From NCBI GenBank assembly GCA_002238825.1, contig MPNC01000001.1:372001-436000 (forward strand): 64,000 bases of DNA. The letters are read 5' to 3'. Every line of letters begins with the position of its first letter. Position 1 is the first letter of the stretch. This DNA comes from SAR202 cluster bacterium bin87 (GTDB lineage Bacteria; Chloroflexota; Dehalococcoidia; Lucifugimonadales; UBA3495). The translations under genes and the position numbers were made by a program. Below, one piece after another: positions 1 through 7,728 of this stretch. The notes below the pieces were generated by a model that worked only from the letters and a program-made list of their open reading frames with translations, ran no database searches and had not been told where the DNA came from.

Positions 1-8
1 TCGGGCCT

Positions 9-680
9 CTAGACTTCGTACTCGGCCACGTTGTCCGGAATGATCAGGCGTGCGTCGGTAACCTCCTGCACTTCTGCGGGCGTCCAGCCGGGGGCGGCTT
101 CTCGGAGCACCATGCCATCGGGCGTGGGCTCCATCACGGCCACGTCGGTCACCACGAGGGACACGCAGCCGCGGCCGGTAAGGGGGAAGTCGCACTCCTG
201 CACGACTTTGGAGTTGCCACTGCGGTCGTTGTGTTCCATGGCGACGATGACCTTGTCGGCTCCGGCCGCCAGGTCCATTGCGCCGCCGATGTTGCCCACG
301 CCACGCTCGGGCAGCATCCAGTTGGCCAGGTCCCCGTTGGCGGACACCTGGTGGGCGCCGAGGACCGTGACATCGACGTGCCCTCCGCGAATCATGGCGA
401 ACGCGTCCACGGATGAAAAGTAGGCCATGCCGGGGACGGATTGGAGAAACTGGCCGCCGGCGTTGATGAGGTCGATGTCCTCTTCGCCCTCCTCGGCCAG
501 GGGGCCGCAGTTCAGGACGCCGCTCTCGCTGTGGTAGAAGACCACGCTCTCGTCGTCCACGAACATGGATACCAGCGTTGGTATCCCGATGCCGAGGTTG
601 ACGCAGGACCCGGCCGGAAGTTCCCTGGCCACCCGCATCGCAATGATGGCCCGGTCGAGGCGTTCTTTGTCTGCGCTCAT
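9..680 (-). CDS. SCOT-type 3-oxoacid CoA-transferase, subunit B
   Basis: This 223-residue protein is the normal length for subunit B of a class I (SCOT-type) CoA-transferase. Such enzymes move CoA between acyl-CoA and a free carboxylate through a glutamyl-CoA intermediate. The N-terminal glycine-rich stretch (NLGIGIPT, residues 28-35) and the catalytic region SESGVLNCGP (Glu52) are intact. It is the last gene of a minus-strand operon, 14 bp after the fused B-A gene. It is the only B subunit here with the nucleophile, so it probably supplies catalysis for one or both A modules upstream. The substrate (acetoacetate, 3-oxoadipate, or other) cannot be read from the sequence. Confidence 0.9.
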   Translation of the reverse strand: MSADKERLDRAIIAMRVARELPAGSCVNLGIGIPTLVSMFVDDESVVFYHSESGVLNCGPLAEEGEEDIDLINAGGQFLQSVPGMAYFSSVDAFAMIRGGHVDVTVLGAHQVSANGDLANWMLPERGVGNIGGAMDLAAGADKVIVAMEHNDRSGNSKVVQECDFPLTGRGCVSLVVTDVAVMEPTPDGMVLREAAPGWTPAEVQEVTDARLIIPDNVAEYEV

Positions 681-694
681 GGTCGTACTCCGGG

Positions 695-2026
695 TTATTC
701 GTAGCCGGTGAAACCGTCGGGGCGTCGCACGATGCGTTGGACGAATATCCCGGGAGTCACCACCGCTTCGGGGTCCAGTTCTCCGGGCTGCACTATCTGG
801 TCGACCTCAACCACCGTCACCCGCGCGCCCGGGGCCATCACCGCGTTGAAATTGCGGGAAGTGCCGCGATAGACCAGGTTGCCCCGGGTGTCGGCCCGGT
901 GGGCGCGGATCAGAGCGAAATCGGCGCGCAGGCCGTGTTCCAGAATGTACTCGCGTCCGTCGATCACGCGGCTTTCCTTGCCTTCGGCGATGAGGGTGCC
1001 GGCGCCGGTCGGGGTGTAGAAGGCCTCGATACCGGCGCCGCCGGCGCGCAGGCGCTCGGCCAGCGTCCCCTGGGGCACCAGCTCCAGATCGACCTCGCCG
1101 CGTCGATAGGCCAGCTCGAACTCGGACGGTCTCGACACCGAGGGCGAGACGGGGAACGACGCGATGGCCTTGGCGACCTGGCCGTTTTCCACCAGCACGC
1201 TGTGGTCAATGGCCGTACGGCCCGGCGGCGTGCCGAAACTGACCACGCGGGCGATCCCGGCGGTGTTGCTGACGATGGTCAGGTTGCGGCTGCCGCGGTC
1301 CCGTAGCGACACGAGGAGGTGATGCGCCATGCCCCCCGGTCCACCGAACCCATCGATGAAGACCGTGGCCCCGTCGGGCAGGTCAGCGATGGCGGACGGT
1401 CCGTCGGCGTAAACCTTGCTGGGCGGCTTGCCGGGAGGGACGGTGAAATCCATCTCGCGCAGGCCCGGCGCGACCGTCACCTCAGTTCCGGTGATGGCGC
1501 GGATGTCCTCGGCGGACCAGCCGGGGGCCACCTCGGTCAGGGTGAGCCCGGTGTCGGCCACGCGAAACACGGCCACGTCGGTGATGATTGTGTCGACGCA
1601 ACGGAACCCATCTGGCGGCAAGGTCAGGGTGTCCAGGATGTTGGGAGCGCGGTCAGCGCCGTTATGCGGCAATACCGTGACGACACGGCGAGCGCCGGCC
1701 AGGTCGATTAGCCCGGCGTGCCCCTGCGGCCCCGGGTAGTCCGTGGCGTGGTAACCGGCGAAACTGCCTCTGGAGTCGACCTGCGCGGCCTGCACGATCG
1801 ATAGATCCACATTGCCCCCGCGCAGAATTGCGCCGGCGTCGGCCGCGTTGATGGGCAGGTCCGAAAGGGTCCCGCCGGCACGCAAAAACCACACGCCCTT
1901 GTCTTCGCGGACGAGATCCGCCACCGCAATCGACCAGTCGCCGCTAACCGCAACCACCGACCCCGGAATAATCTCGGCGGCGGCCCGTCGTGCCACGCTC
2001 AGGGCATCCAGTCTTTCAAGCGTCAT
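695..2026 (-). CDS. Fused CoA-transferase: degenerate B-like domain plus A subunit
   Basis: This 443-residue protein joins two SCOT-type modules in B-A order. Residues 1-195 resemble subunit B: the RGGNVDLSIVQAAQVD segment and EVAPGWSAEDI match the neighbouring B gene. Residues 206-443 resemble subunit A, with GGPGG near the start and TPTGAGTLIAEGKE further on. The B-like part is shortened and has FLRAGGTLSD where the intact B gene has FYHSESGVLN, so the catalytic Glu is missing around residue 51. It starts 6 bp after the upstream A gene, so the two are probably co-translated. The fusion may be a structural or CoA-binding partner for the intact B protein; this is inference. A sequencing artefact is unlikely because the frame is open throughout. 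Confidence 0.85.
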   Translation of the reverse strand: MTLERLDALSVARRAAAEIIPGSVVAVSGDWSIAVADLVREDKGVWFLRAGGTLSDLPINAADAGAILRGGNVDLSIVQAAQVDSRGSFAGYHATDYPGPQGHAGLIDLAGARRVVTVLPHNGADRAPNILDTLTLPPDGFRCVDTIITDVAVFRVADTGLTLTEVAPGWSAEDIRAITGTEVTVAPGLREMDFTVPPGKPPSKVYADGPSAIADLPDGATVFIDGFGGPGGMAHHLLVSLRDRGSRNLTIVSNTAGIARVVSFGTPPGRTAIDHSVLVENGQVAKAIASFPVSPSVSRPSEFELAYRRGEVDLELVPQGTLAERLRAGGAGIEAFYTPTGAGTLIAEGKESRVIDGREYILEHGLRADFALIRAHRADTRGNLVYRGTSRNFNAVMAPGARVTVVEVDQIVQPGELDPEAVVTPGIFVQRIVRRPDGFTGYE

Positions 2027-2032
2027 GGTGGC

Positions 2033-2716
2033 CTATCCGATGGGCGCCGAGCTTGCCCGGGCGATACGGTTTACAAAGATGCCCGGCGTGATCACCTGTT
2101 CCGGGTCTATGTCACCCGGTTCGACGACATGGTCGACCTCGGCGATGGCGATGCGGGCGGCTGATACGACGGCGGAGTTCCATCCTCTCTGGGCGCCCTC
2201 GTACACCAGGTTGCCCACGCTGTCGGCGCGGTTGGCCCGTATCAGCGCGAAATCGCCACGCAGCGGGGGCTCAAACACACACTCGACTCCGTTGACCTCC
2301 CGGATCTCTTTGCCCTCGGCGAAGCGGGTGCCGATGCCCACCGGGAGGAAAACGCCACCGATGCCGGCGCCGGCTGAGCGCATGCGTTCCGCCAGCGTTC
2401 CCCAGGGAACCACTTCGATCGCCAAGTCTCCGGAGCGCCACAGTTCATGCACCATGTCACCCTGGCCCGAACCGAATGGCGCCGGTGAAATTATCCTGGA
2501 AACGCAGCCGGCGGCGACCAGCCGGTGGAGAACCTCGGCCCCGTAGTAGGTCGAGTCGCAAACGCAGGTCAGACCCCGGACCTGCCGGTCTGCCAGCGCG
2601 GACACCAGCGCGGTCGGAGCGTTGGTGCCGGAAACGCCGCCGAGCAACACGGTAGCGCTATCGTGGATATCGGCCACCGCGGCTGCGGCGCTGTCGTATA
2701 ATTTGCTGGATGCCAT
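2033..2716 (-). CDS. SCOT-type 3-oxoacid CoA-transferase, subunit A
   Basis: This 227-residue protein has the usual length of subunit A. It opens with SSKLYDSAAAAVADI and a glycine-rich CoA-binding segment (LLGGVSGTNAP), followed by the family-typical LPVGIGTRFAEGKE and VEPGDIDPEQVITPGIFV. It shares its layout with the C-terminal half of the fused gene just downstream, so the operon carries two A modules and two B modules. As the first gene of the operon it lies behind a plausible -10 element. Subunit A forms the CoA-binding half and needs a B partner with the catalytic Glu, which here can only be the last gene of the operon. Confidence 0.88.
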   Translation of the reverse strand: MASSKLYDSAAAAVADIHDSATVLLGGVSGTNAPTALVSALADRQVRGLTCVCDSTYYGAEVLHRLVAAGCVSRIISPAPFGSGQGDMVHELWRSGDLAIEVVPWGTLAERMRSAGAGIGGVFLPVGIGTRFAEGKEIREVNGVECVFEPPLRGDFALIRANRADSVGNLVYEGAQRGWNSAVVSAARIAIAEVDHVVEPGDIDPEQVITPGIFVNRIARASSAPIG

Positions 2717-2740
2717 AACAAGGTTCCGAAAGCGGTCGCC

Positions 2741-2746
2741 ATTTTA
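2741..2746 (-). promoter_or_regulatory. Putative -10 element of the CoA-transferase operon
   Basis: On the minus strand the sequence reads GGCTAAAATGG, with TAAAAT about 25 bp upstream of the first start codon. It resembles the GGCTATAATGG element found in front of the SufT-like gene. No convincing -35 box is visible, so the call rests on the -10 match and position only. Confidence 0.4.
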
Positions 2747-2811
2747 GCCCAATATGCCGGGCCGATAAAGCGATAAGCGAGGCCTGAATTGCCGGCATCT
2801 CCACTTAAAGC

Positions 2812-3594
2812 ATGCGCTACCAGACCATCAAGTGCGACAGGACCCGGTTCCAGGCGGCGCTGACTTTGCCGCCCGTGGCCTCCGGCGTTACCATCGGCGA
2901 AACGATGGCCGAAGAAATTGCCGACTGCTGCCGGGAGTTGAGCCTGGACGATGAACTGCGGTTGGTGACGATTACCGGGGTTGGTGACACGTTTGCAACG
3001 GGTCGCGAGAGGCTGCCCGACGATGTGCTGGACGCGGACCCGGCGGAACGCATGGCGTGGTTCAAGCGAATGGGGGCGGCCAACGCCGTGGCCCGGTTGC
3101 CCATGCCGGTGTTGGCGATCCTGAACGGCGACGCCATCGCCCACGGGTTGGAGATCGCCCTGGCTGCCGACTTGCGGATTGCGGCGGATGGCGCACGCCT
3201 GGGAGCGGGGGCGCCGACGCAGGACGGGTTGCCGTTTGACGGTATGACGCAACGTTTGCCTCGGCTGGTTGGCCCGGCGCTGGCGCACGACATGCTGCTG
3301 ACGGGTAGAACCCTGTTGGCTTCCGAAGCGCTGGATTTTGGGCTGGTGAACCGGGTGGCGTCGCTTGATGATCTGGAGGCACACTCGGCTGAGATCGCGG
3401 GGCAGATCATCGCCGCGGCGCCCATTGCGGCGCGATACGCGAAAGAGGCGGTGACTGCCGCCGGCGACCTGTCGCTGGCCCAGGGGCTGCGGCTGGAGGC
3501 CGACCTCAGCATCATCCTGCAAAGCACCGACGACCGAGCGGAGGGTCTGCGATCCTTTGCCGAAAAACGAACACCAAACTTTACCGGGCGTTAG
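2812..3594 (+). CDS. Enoyl-CoA hydratase/isomerase family protein (crotonase fold)
   Basis: This 260-residue crotonase-family protein has the oxyanion-hole segment ILNGDAIAHGLEIALAADLRIA and the later TGRTLLASEALDFGLVNRV signature. In the classical hydratase two Glu residues are catalytic (rat numbering 144 and 164). The first is present (HGLE), but the second position reads LGAGAP instead of a PE motif, so a hydratase mechanism is doubtful. The family also includes isomerases, dehalogenases and hydrolases. It is divergent from the CoA-transferase operon and opens a plus-strand cluster with a PHP protein, a second crotonase and an acyl-CoA ligase. No clear ribosome-binding site precedes the ATG. 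Confidence 0.85.
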   Translation: MRYQTIKCDRTRFQAALTLPPVASGVTIGETMAEEIADCCRELSLDDELRLVTITGVGDTFATGRERLPDDVLDADPAERMAWFKRMGAANAVARLPMPVLAILNGDAIAHGLEIALAADLRIAADGARLGAGAPTQDGLPFDGMTQRLPRLVGPALAHDMLLTGRTLLASEALDFGLVNRVASLDDLEAHSAEIAGQIIAAAPIAARYAKEAVTAAGDLSLAQGLRLEADLSIILQSTDDRAEGLRSFAEKRTPNFTGR

Positions 3595-3623
3595 GATAAC
3601 TGGACGCTGAGGAACGCAAGTCA

Positions 3624-4166
3624 ATGACCGTACGATTGGACATACATACCCACGTAGGCGAAATGTTCGGCTTCCAGGAACCGACGCCGGAGATCGCGGA
3701 GACCGTGATCGCACGCATCAAGGCGGCCGGGTTGGACGGCATCGCGGTCACGGATCACTGGCGCCGGGATTGGGGCATGGCGCTGCACCGGGTGGTGGAG
3801 CAGCATTTTCCCAACGAGGTGATAATCATCCCCGGCCACGAGATCGACGTGCGCCCGGCGATCAGCCCTTTCGACGAATACCACTGCACTGAGCTGTATC
3901 TGCCCGGCGGCCGGCTGTTTCGCACCTACTGCCACCCGGGTTACTACACTCCCAACATCGTGATCGAGGATGGGGTTCACGGTATTGAGGTCGCGAACCA
4001 TCACCACGACTGGCACATTCGCCGTCCGGCGGCGGAACGAGTGGCTGAAGAGCATGACCTGCTGACCTTCTCGGTGAGCGACGCCAACGTCCTCTCCGAG
4101 ATTGGGGCGGGCAGCACCGATGTGGACCTTGACGAAATGATGCGGCGGGCGATTCCGTTGGACTGA
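3624..4166 (+). CDS. PHP-domain metal-dependent phosphoesterase-like protein
   Basis: This 180-residue protein has the metal-ligand motifs of the PHP superfamily in order: DIHTH at the N-terminus, VTDHW near residue 44, PGHEID near 75, YCHPGY near 107, and SDAN near the C-terminus. PHP proteins are hydrolases of phosphoesters (histidinol phosphatase, polymerase PHP, nucleases). It is shorter than histidinol phosphatase and stands alone. It lies between two crotonases with only 4 bp to the next start codon, so it is probably co-transcribed with acyl-CoA genes. That is an unusual setting, and the substrate is unknown. Confidence 0.8.
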   Translation: MTVRLDIHTHVGEMFGFQEPTPEIAETVIARIKAAGLDGIAVTDHWRRDWGMALHRVVEQHFPNEVIIIPGHEIDVRPAISPFDEYHCTELYLPGGRLFRTYCHPGYYTPNIVIEDGVHGIEVANHHHDWHIRRPAAERVAEEHDLLTFSVSDANVLSEIGAGSTDVDLDEMMRRAIPLD

Positions 4167-4170
4167 CCGG

Positions 4171-4902
4171 ATGAGCGACGCTTTCGGCACCATCATTTTC
4201 GAAAAGGAGGGCAGGGTAGCCCACCTCGCGTTGAACCGGCCGGATCGGCTGAACGCCTACTCAGTGGCGATGCGGGACGACTTCGCCGAGGCGCTGCACT
4301 TGGTGGCGGAGGATGAGGAAATCGGCGCGCTGCTGATTACCGGCAAGGGCAGAGCCTTCTGCGCTGGCGCCGACCTGAGCGAGTTCGGGACCGCTCCATC
4401 GCAGGTCATTGCCCGGAACTCGCGATGGCAGCGCGACGTGTGGGGTCAATTGGTCGGCCTGGACAAACCGATAGTCGTGGCAGTCCACGGGTTTTGCATC
4501 GGTTCGGGTGTGGAGATCATGCTGTTGGGGGATTTGCGTATCGCGGCGGCGGATACGGTTTTCGCCATGCCCGAGGTGCGGTTGGGCATGATCCCCGCCG
4601 CCGGCGGGAGCCAGACGCTGCCCGCAAACGCGGGGCCCTCGGTGACGTTGGACCTGTTGTATACCGGGCGCCGGTTCGGCGCGAAGGAAGCGCTCGGCTA
4701 CCGCTTGATCAGCCGGATGGCAGAGCCGGATCAGTTGGAACCGATGGCCTGGAATATCGTGCAAGAACTGTCGGGGCTGCCGGCGGGTTTCGCTGGGGCG
4801 TTAAAATCGGCGTGGCGTTCGGGTACTGAAATGCCGCTGGACGCCGGGCTGGCTTTGGAACAGCGATTGGCAGCTACGGCCGCCGGGTTATCCAGAGAGT
4901 AG
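4171..4902 (+). CDS. Enoyl-CoA hydratase/isomerase family protein
   Basis: This 243-residue crotonase has NRPDRLNAYS near residue 19, an FCAGADLSEF oxyanion loop, and both Glu positions of the classical active site (GSGVE and AMPEVRLGMIP). Unlike the gene at 2812 it could therefore act as a true 2-enoyl-CoA hydratase. The C-terminal ~50 residues vary as usual in the family. It starts 4 bp after the PHP gene and is followed 20 bp later by an acyl-CoA synthetase, which argues for one transcript for activation and beta-oxidation-like degradation of a carboxylic acid. Confidence 0.88.
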   Translation: MSDAFGTIIFEKEGRVAHLALNRPDRLNAYSVAMRDDFAEALHLVAEDEEIGALLITGKGRAFCAGADLSEFGTAPSQVIARNSRWQRDVWGQLVGLDKPIVVAVHGFCIGSGVEIMLLGDLRIAAADTVFAMPEVRLGMIPAAGGSQTLPANAGPSVTLDLLYTGRRFGAKEALGYRLISRMAEPDQLEPMAWNIVQELSGLPAGFAGALKSAWRSGTEMPLDAGLALEQRLAATAAGLSRE

Positions 4903-4922
4903 AATTTGAGCATGGAGCAAGG

Positions 4923-6485
4923 ATGAACACCACCGAGTTTCTCATGATCGCGTCGGCGATTGTTCCCGAACGGACGGCCATCGTATTCGACGGCGATCAC
5001 ATCAGTTTCGAAATGTTGCAGGAGCGGGTGAACCGCCTGGCCAACGCGATGTCCGAGCTGGGAATAGGCCGGGGCGACCGGGTCGCCGCCATGCAAACCA
5101 ACAGCCACCACCTGATGGAGATTTACTTCGCCGCGGCGCAGCTGGACGCGATTTACGTGCCCATCAATTTCCGCGCGAAGGAAGATGAACTGGCAATCAT
5201 GCTGGGGATCGCGCAGCCCCATCTGCTGTTCCTGGGTGAGCGCTACTTGTCCCTGGTCCCGACTGACGGTTCGCTACCCGCCGACCGCATCGTGATGCTG
5301 GACGCGCCAGCGACCAACGGCGGCTATGCCTACGACGACCTGCTCGCCAACGCGGACCCGGAACAACTCCACTTCCCGGAGGACGACGAAGATGCCACGA
5401 CGGTGATCATGTTCACGTCGGGCACCACCAGCGTCCCCAAGGGAGCGCAGTTGACCCACGACAGCTTCGGCACCTTCCTGCTGACCAACGTGGAGCCGGC
5501 CGACCCGGACGTGGAGGAAACCAACCTGCTCACCGTGCCCATGTATCACGTGGCCGGGCTGCAGGCGGCGCTGGCGGCGGTATTCGGAGGCCGGACGCTG
5601 GTGGTCATGCCCCAGTTTGATGCGGAAGGGTGGATGCGCCTGGTGGCCGAACATCGGGCGAACCGGGCGATGCTGGTGCCGACCATGCTCAAGATGGTCA
5701 TGGACCATCCCAGTTTTGCGGACTACGACCTGTCCTCGCTGAGCGTCATCACCTACGGAGCGGCGCCGATGCCGTTGCCGGTGGTTCGCCAAGCCATCGA
5801 CTGCTTCCCTGGCGCCCGTTTCATCAATGCCTTCGGCCAGACCGAGACGGCGTCGACCATCACGATGCTCCCGCCGGACGACCACGACCTGACCGGAACG
5901 GCTCAGGAGGTGGAGACCAAGTTGCGCCGGCTGACCTCGATCGGAAAGCCTCTGGACGACGTGGAGGTGATGATCGTCACGGAAGACGGCGATCCAGTCG
6001 ACGAAGGCGAAGTGGGCGAGATCGTAGCCCGGGGTCCGCGCATGATGACCGGCTACTGGCGGCAGGACGATGCCACGCAGGATACGCTGAAGGGCGGGTG
6101 GCTCTACACCGGAGACCTGGCCTGGCAGGATGAGGACGGCTACATTTACCTGGCCGGAAGGGCGCGGGACTTCATCAAGCGGGGCGGCGAGATGATCTCG
6201 CCCGAAGAAGTGGAGCTGGCCCTGTCCGAGCATCCCGGGGTCGCCGAGTCGGCGGTGATCGGCGTGCCCGACCTGCAGTGGGGCGAGGAGGTCAGGGCGG
6301 TTGTGGTGGCCGCCGACCAGGCGGTGACGGAGCAGGATCTCATGGATTTCTGCCGGGACCGGCTGGCCGGATTCAAACGCCCGCGGTCAGTGGTGTTCGT
6401 GGACGAGCTGCCCAGAAACGTGATGGGAAAGGTGCTGAAGCGAGACCTGAGGGCTGAATTTGGCCATCCGGTCGCGACCTCTTGA
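4923..6485 (+). CDS. AMP-forming acyl-CoA synthetase (ligase)
   Basis: This 520-residue ANL-superfamily enzyme activates a carboxylic acid as acyl-AMP and then transfers it to CoA. The signature motifs are present: the P-loop MFTSGTTSVPKGAQLTH near residue 162, YGAAPMP, NAFGQTE near 308, YTGDLAW near 395, RARDFIKRGGEMISP near 420, and PRNVMGKVLKRDLR with the catalytic Lys near 507. Length matches medium/long-chain or aromatic acyl-CoA ligases. It probably feeds the two crotonases immediately upstream. The substrate cannot be resolved from the sequence. The start codon follows GGAGCAAGG. Confidence 0.9.
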   Translation: MNTTEFLMIASAIVPERTAIVFDGDHISFEMLQERVNRLANAMSELGIGRGDRVAAMQTNSHHLMEIYFAAAQLDAIYVPINFRAKEDELAIMLGIAQPHLLFLGERYLSLVPTDGSLPADRIVMLDAPATNGGYAYDDLLANADPEQLHFPEDDEDATTVIMFTSGTTSVPKGAQLTHDSFGTFLLTNVEPADPDVEETNLLTVPMYHVAGLQAALAAVFGGRTLVVMPQFDAEGWMRLVAEHRANRAMLVPTMLKMVMDHPSFADYDLSSLSVITYGAAPMPLPVVRQAIDCFPGARFINAFGQTETASTITMLPPDDHDLTGTAQEVETKLRRLTSIGKPLDDVEVMIVTEDGDPVDEGEVGEIVARGPRMMTGYWRQDDATQDTLKGGWLYTGDLAWQDEDGYIYLAGRARDFIKRGGEMISPEEVELALSEHPGVAESAVIGVPDLQWGEEVRAVVVAADQAVTEQDLMDFCRDRLAGFKRPRSVVFVDELPRNVMGKVLKRDLRAEFGHPVATS

Positions 6486-6516
6486 ACCAAAACTGCGAAG
6501 CCAGGGAGGAGACGTC

Positions 6517-7452
6517 ATGGATATAGCGGTAATGGGAGCCGGCGGCGTGGGAGGATATTTCGGCGGGCTGCTGGCCCGGGCGGGTCACAACGTGACCTTC
6601 ATCGCCCGTGGGCCGCACCTGGAGGCGATCCGGAGCAACGGCCTGCGGGTCGAGAGCGGCAACGATGGTGTCTTTACTGTTCCCGGTAATGCCACCGACG
6701 ACCCGGCGTCGGCGGGCCCGCAGGACCTGGTTCTGTTCGCGGTGAAGATGTATGACAACGACGACGCGATTCACGCCATCTCGCCCATGGTCGGCCCGGA
6801 CACCATCGTGCTGACACTGCAGAACGGCATCGACAATGGGGAGCGGTTGGTCGAAGTCTACGGCGCGGAACGGGTGATGATCGGTTCGGCGTATTTGGAA
6901 GGGCGGATCAGCGAACCCGGAGTGGTAACGCAGGGAGGTCCGGGTGCGGCGTCCTTCGGCGAGCGTACCATCGGGATCAGCGAACGTGGCGAGCGGTTGT
7001 ACCAGGTGTTTAGCGACGCCAACTGGCGCGTCGATCTCCTGGAAAACATGACCGGCATGCTGTGGAAGAAGTTTGCCTACCTGTCGGGATCGGCGGGAGT
7101 GTGCGCCGCCAGTGGCTGCGCGTATGGCGAACTCAGGTCCGTTCCGGAGACCCGGGCCGCCATCGAAGCGGCCATAGCGGAAGCCCTGGCGGTTGGCGAC
7201 GCGGCGGGCGCGCCCCTGGAGCCGGATTCCCTGGAATGGTCCATGAACGCGTTGGACAACTTTCCGGCAACGGGCATGGCGTCGTTGGCCAAGGACTTCG
7301 CCGAGGGCCGGCCGGTGGAACTGGAAGGGCTGACCGGCGTCGTGATCCGAATGGGCCGGGAACACGGCGTACCCACGCCGGTGAACGACGCGCTGTACGC
7401 GGTGCTGAAACCCCGCGCCAATCGAATTGAGGCGGATCTGAACCGAGGTTGA
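6517..7452 (+). CDS. Ketopantoate reductase family (2-dehydropantoate 2-reductase-like)
   Basis: This 311-residue NADPH-dependent reductase has the Rossmann motif GAGGVGGYFGG at residues 7-17. The central LQNGIDNGE and the WKKFAYLSG segment carry the conserved Lys of the PanE/ApbA family. The ATG at 6517 was preferred over an in-frame upstream start because AGGGAGGA sits just before it and the protein then begins directly with the Rossmann strand. In pantothenate synthesis the enzyme reduces ketopantoate, but many paralogues act on other 2-oxo acids. The acyl-CoA ligase context suggests a catabolic role, so no gene symbol is given. A hairpin terminator follows. Confidence 0.85.
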   Translation: MDIAVMGAGGVGGYFGGLLARAGHNVTFIARGPHLEAIRSNGLRVESGNDGVFTVPGNATDDPASAGPQDLVLFAVKMYDNDDAIHAISPMVGPDTIVLTLQNGIDNGERLVEVYGAERVMIGSAYLEGRISEPGVVTQGGPGAASFGERTIGISERGERLYQVFSDANWRVDLLENMTGMLWKKFAYLSGSAGVCAASGCAYGELRSVPETRAAIEAAIAEALAVGDAAGAPLEPDSLEWSMNALDNFPATGMASLAKDFAEGRPVELEGLTGVVIRMGREHGVPTPVNDALYAVLKPRANRIEADLNRG

Positions 7453-7512
7453 CGTCTTAACGTCCAGCCGCGGCTCGCAAGCGTTGCTGCGATTGTCCCA
7501 TTGGTGACGAAG

Positions 7513-7534
7513 CGCCGGTGAAAACCGGCGTTTT
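7513..7534 (+). terminator. Rho-independent terminator with GAAA loop
   Basis: CGCCGGT and ACCGGCG form a perfect 7-bp stem around a GAAA tetraloop, followed directly by TTTT. It lies 60 bp after the reductase stop and closes the plus-strand acyl-CoA cluster. Confidence 0.8.
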
Positions 7535-7581
7535 CGGTCTAATAAACGCGGATTGCTTCGCTGGGCAAATAGTAGCCATGA

Positions 7582-7616
7582 ATTACGTATTAAGTAATAT
7601 TGTGAATTTTATCACG
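7582..7616. promoter_or_regulatory. AT-rich regulatory palindromes upstream of the ABC importer
   Basis: An AT-rich patch in otherwise GC-rich DNA carries two inverted repeats. ATTAC/GTAAT is separated by 7 bp (7582-7598). TGTGA-N6-TCACG (7601-7616) matches the layout of CRP/FNR-family sites. A TTGACA hexamer lies at 7640-7645, but no good -10 stands at 16-18 bp from it. The position, about 115-145 bp before the substrate-binding protein gene, fits an operator or activator site. The regulator is unknown. Confidence 0.45.
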
Positions 7617-7728
7617 TTGTTCCGTCGTTTTTATGCGTCTTGACACCGTTATTAGGCATTGCTGGGCTTGCGCCCACTGAAGACCGACAGCCGAGCGGAA
7701 TACGACTTTCGTTGTTGCAGGGGGTAGT

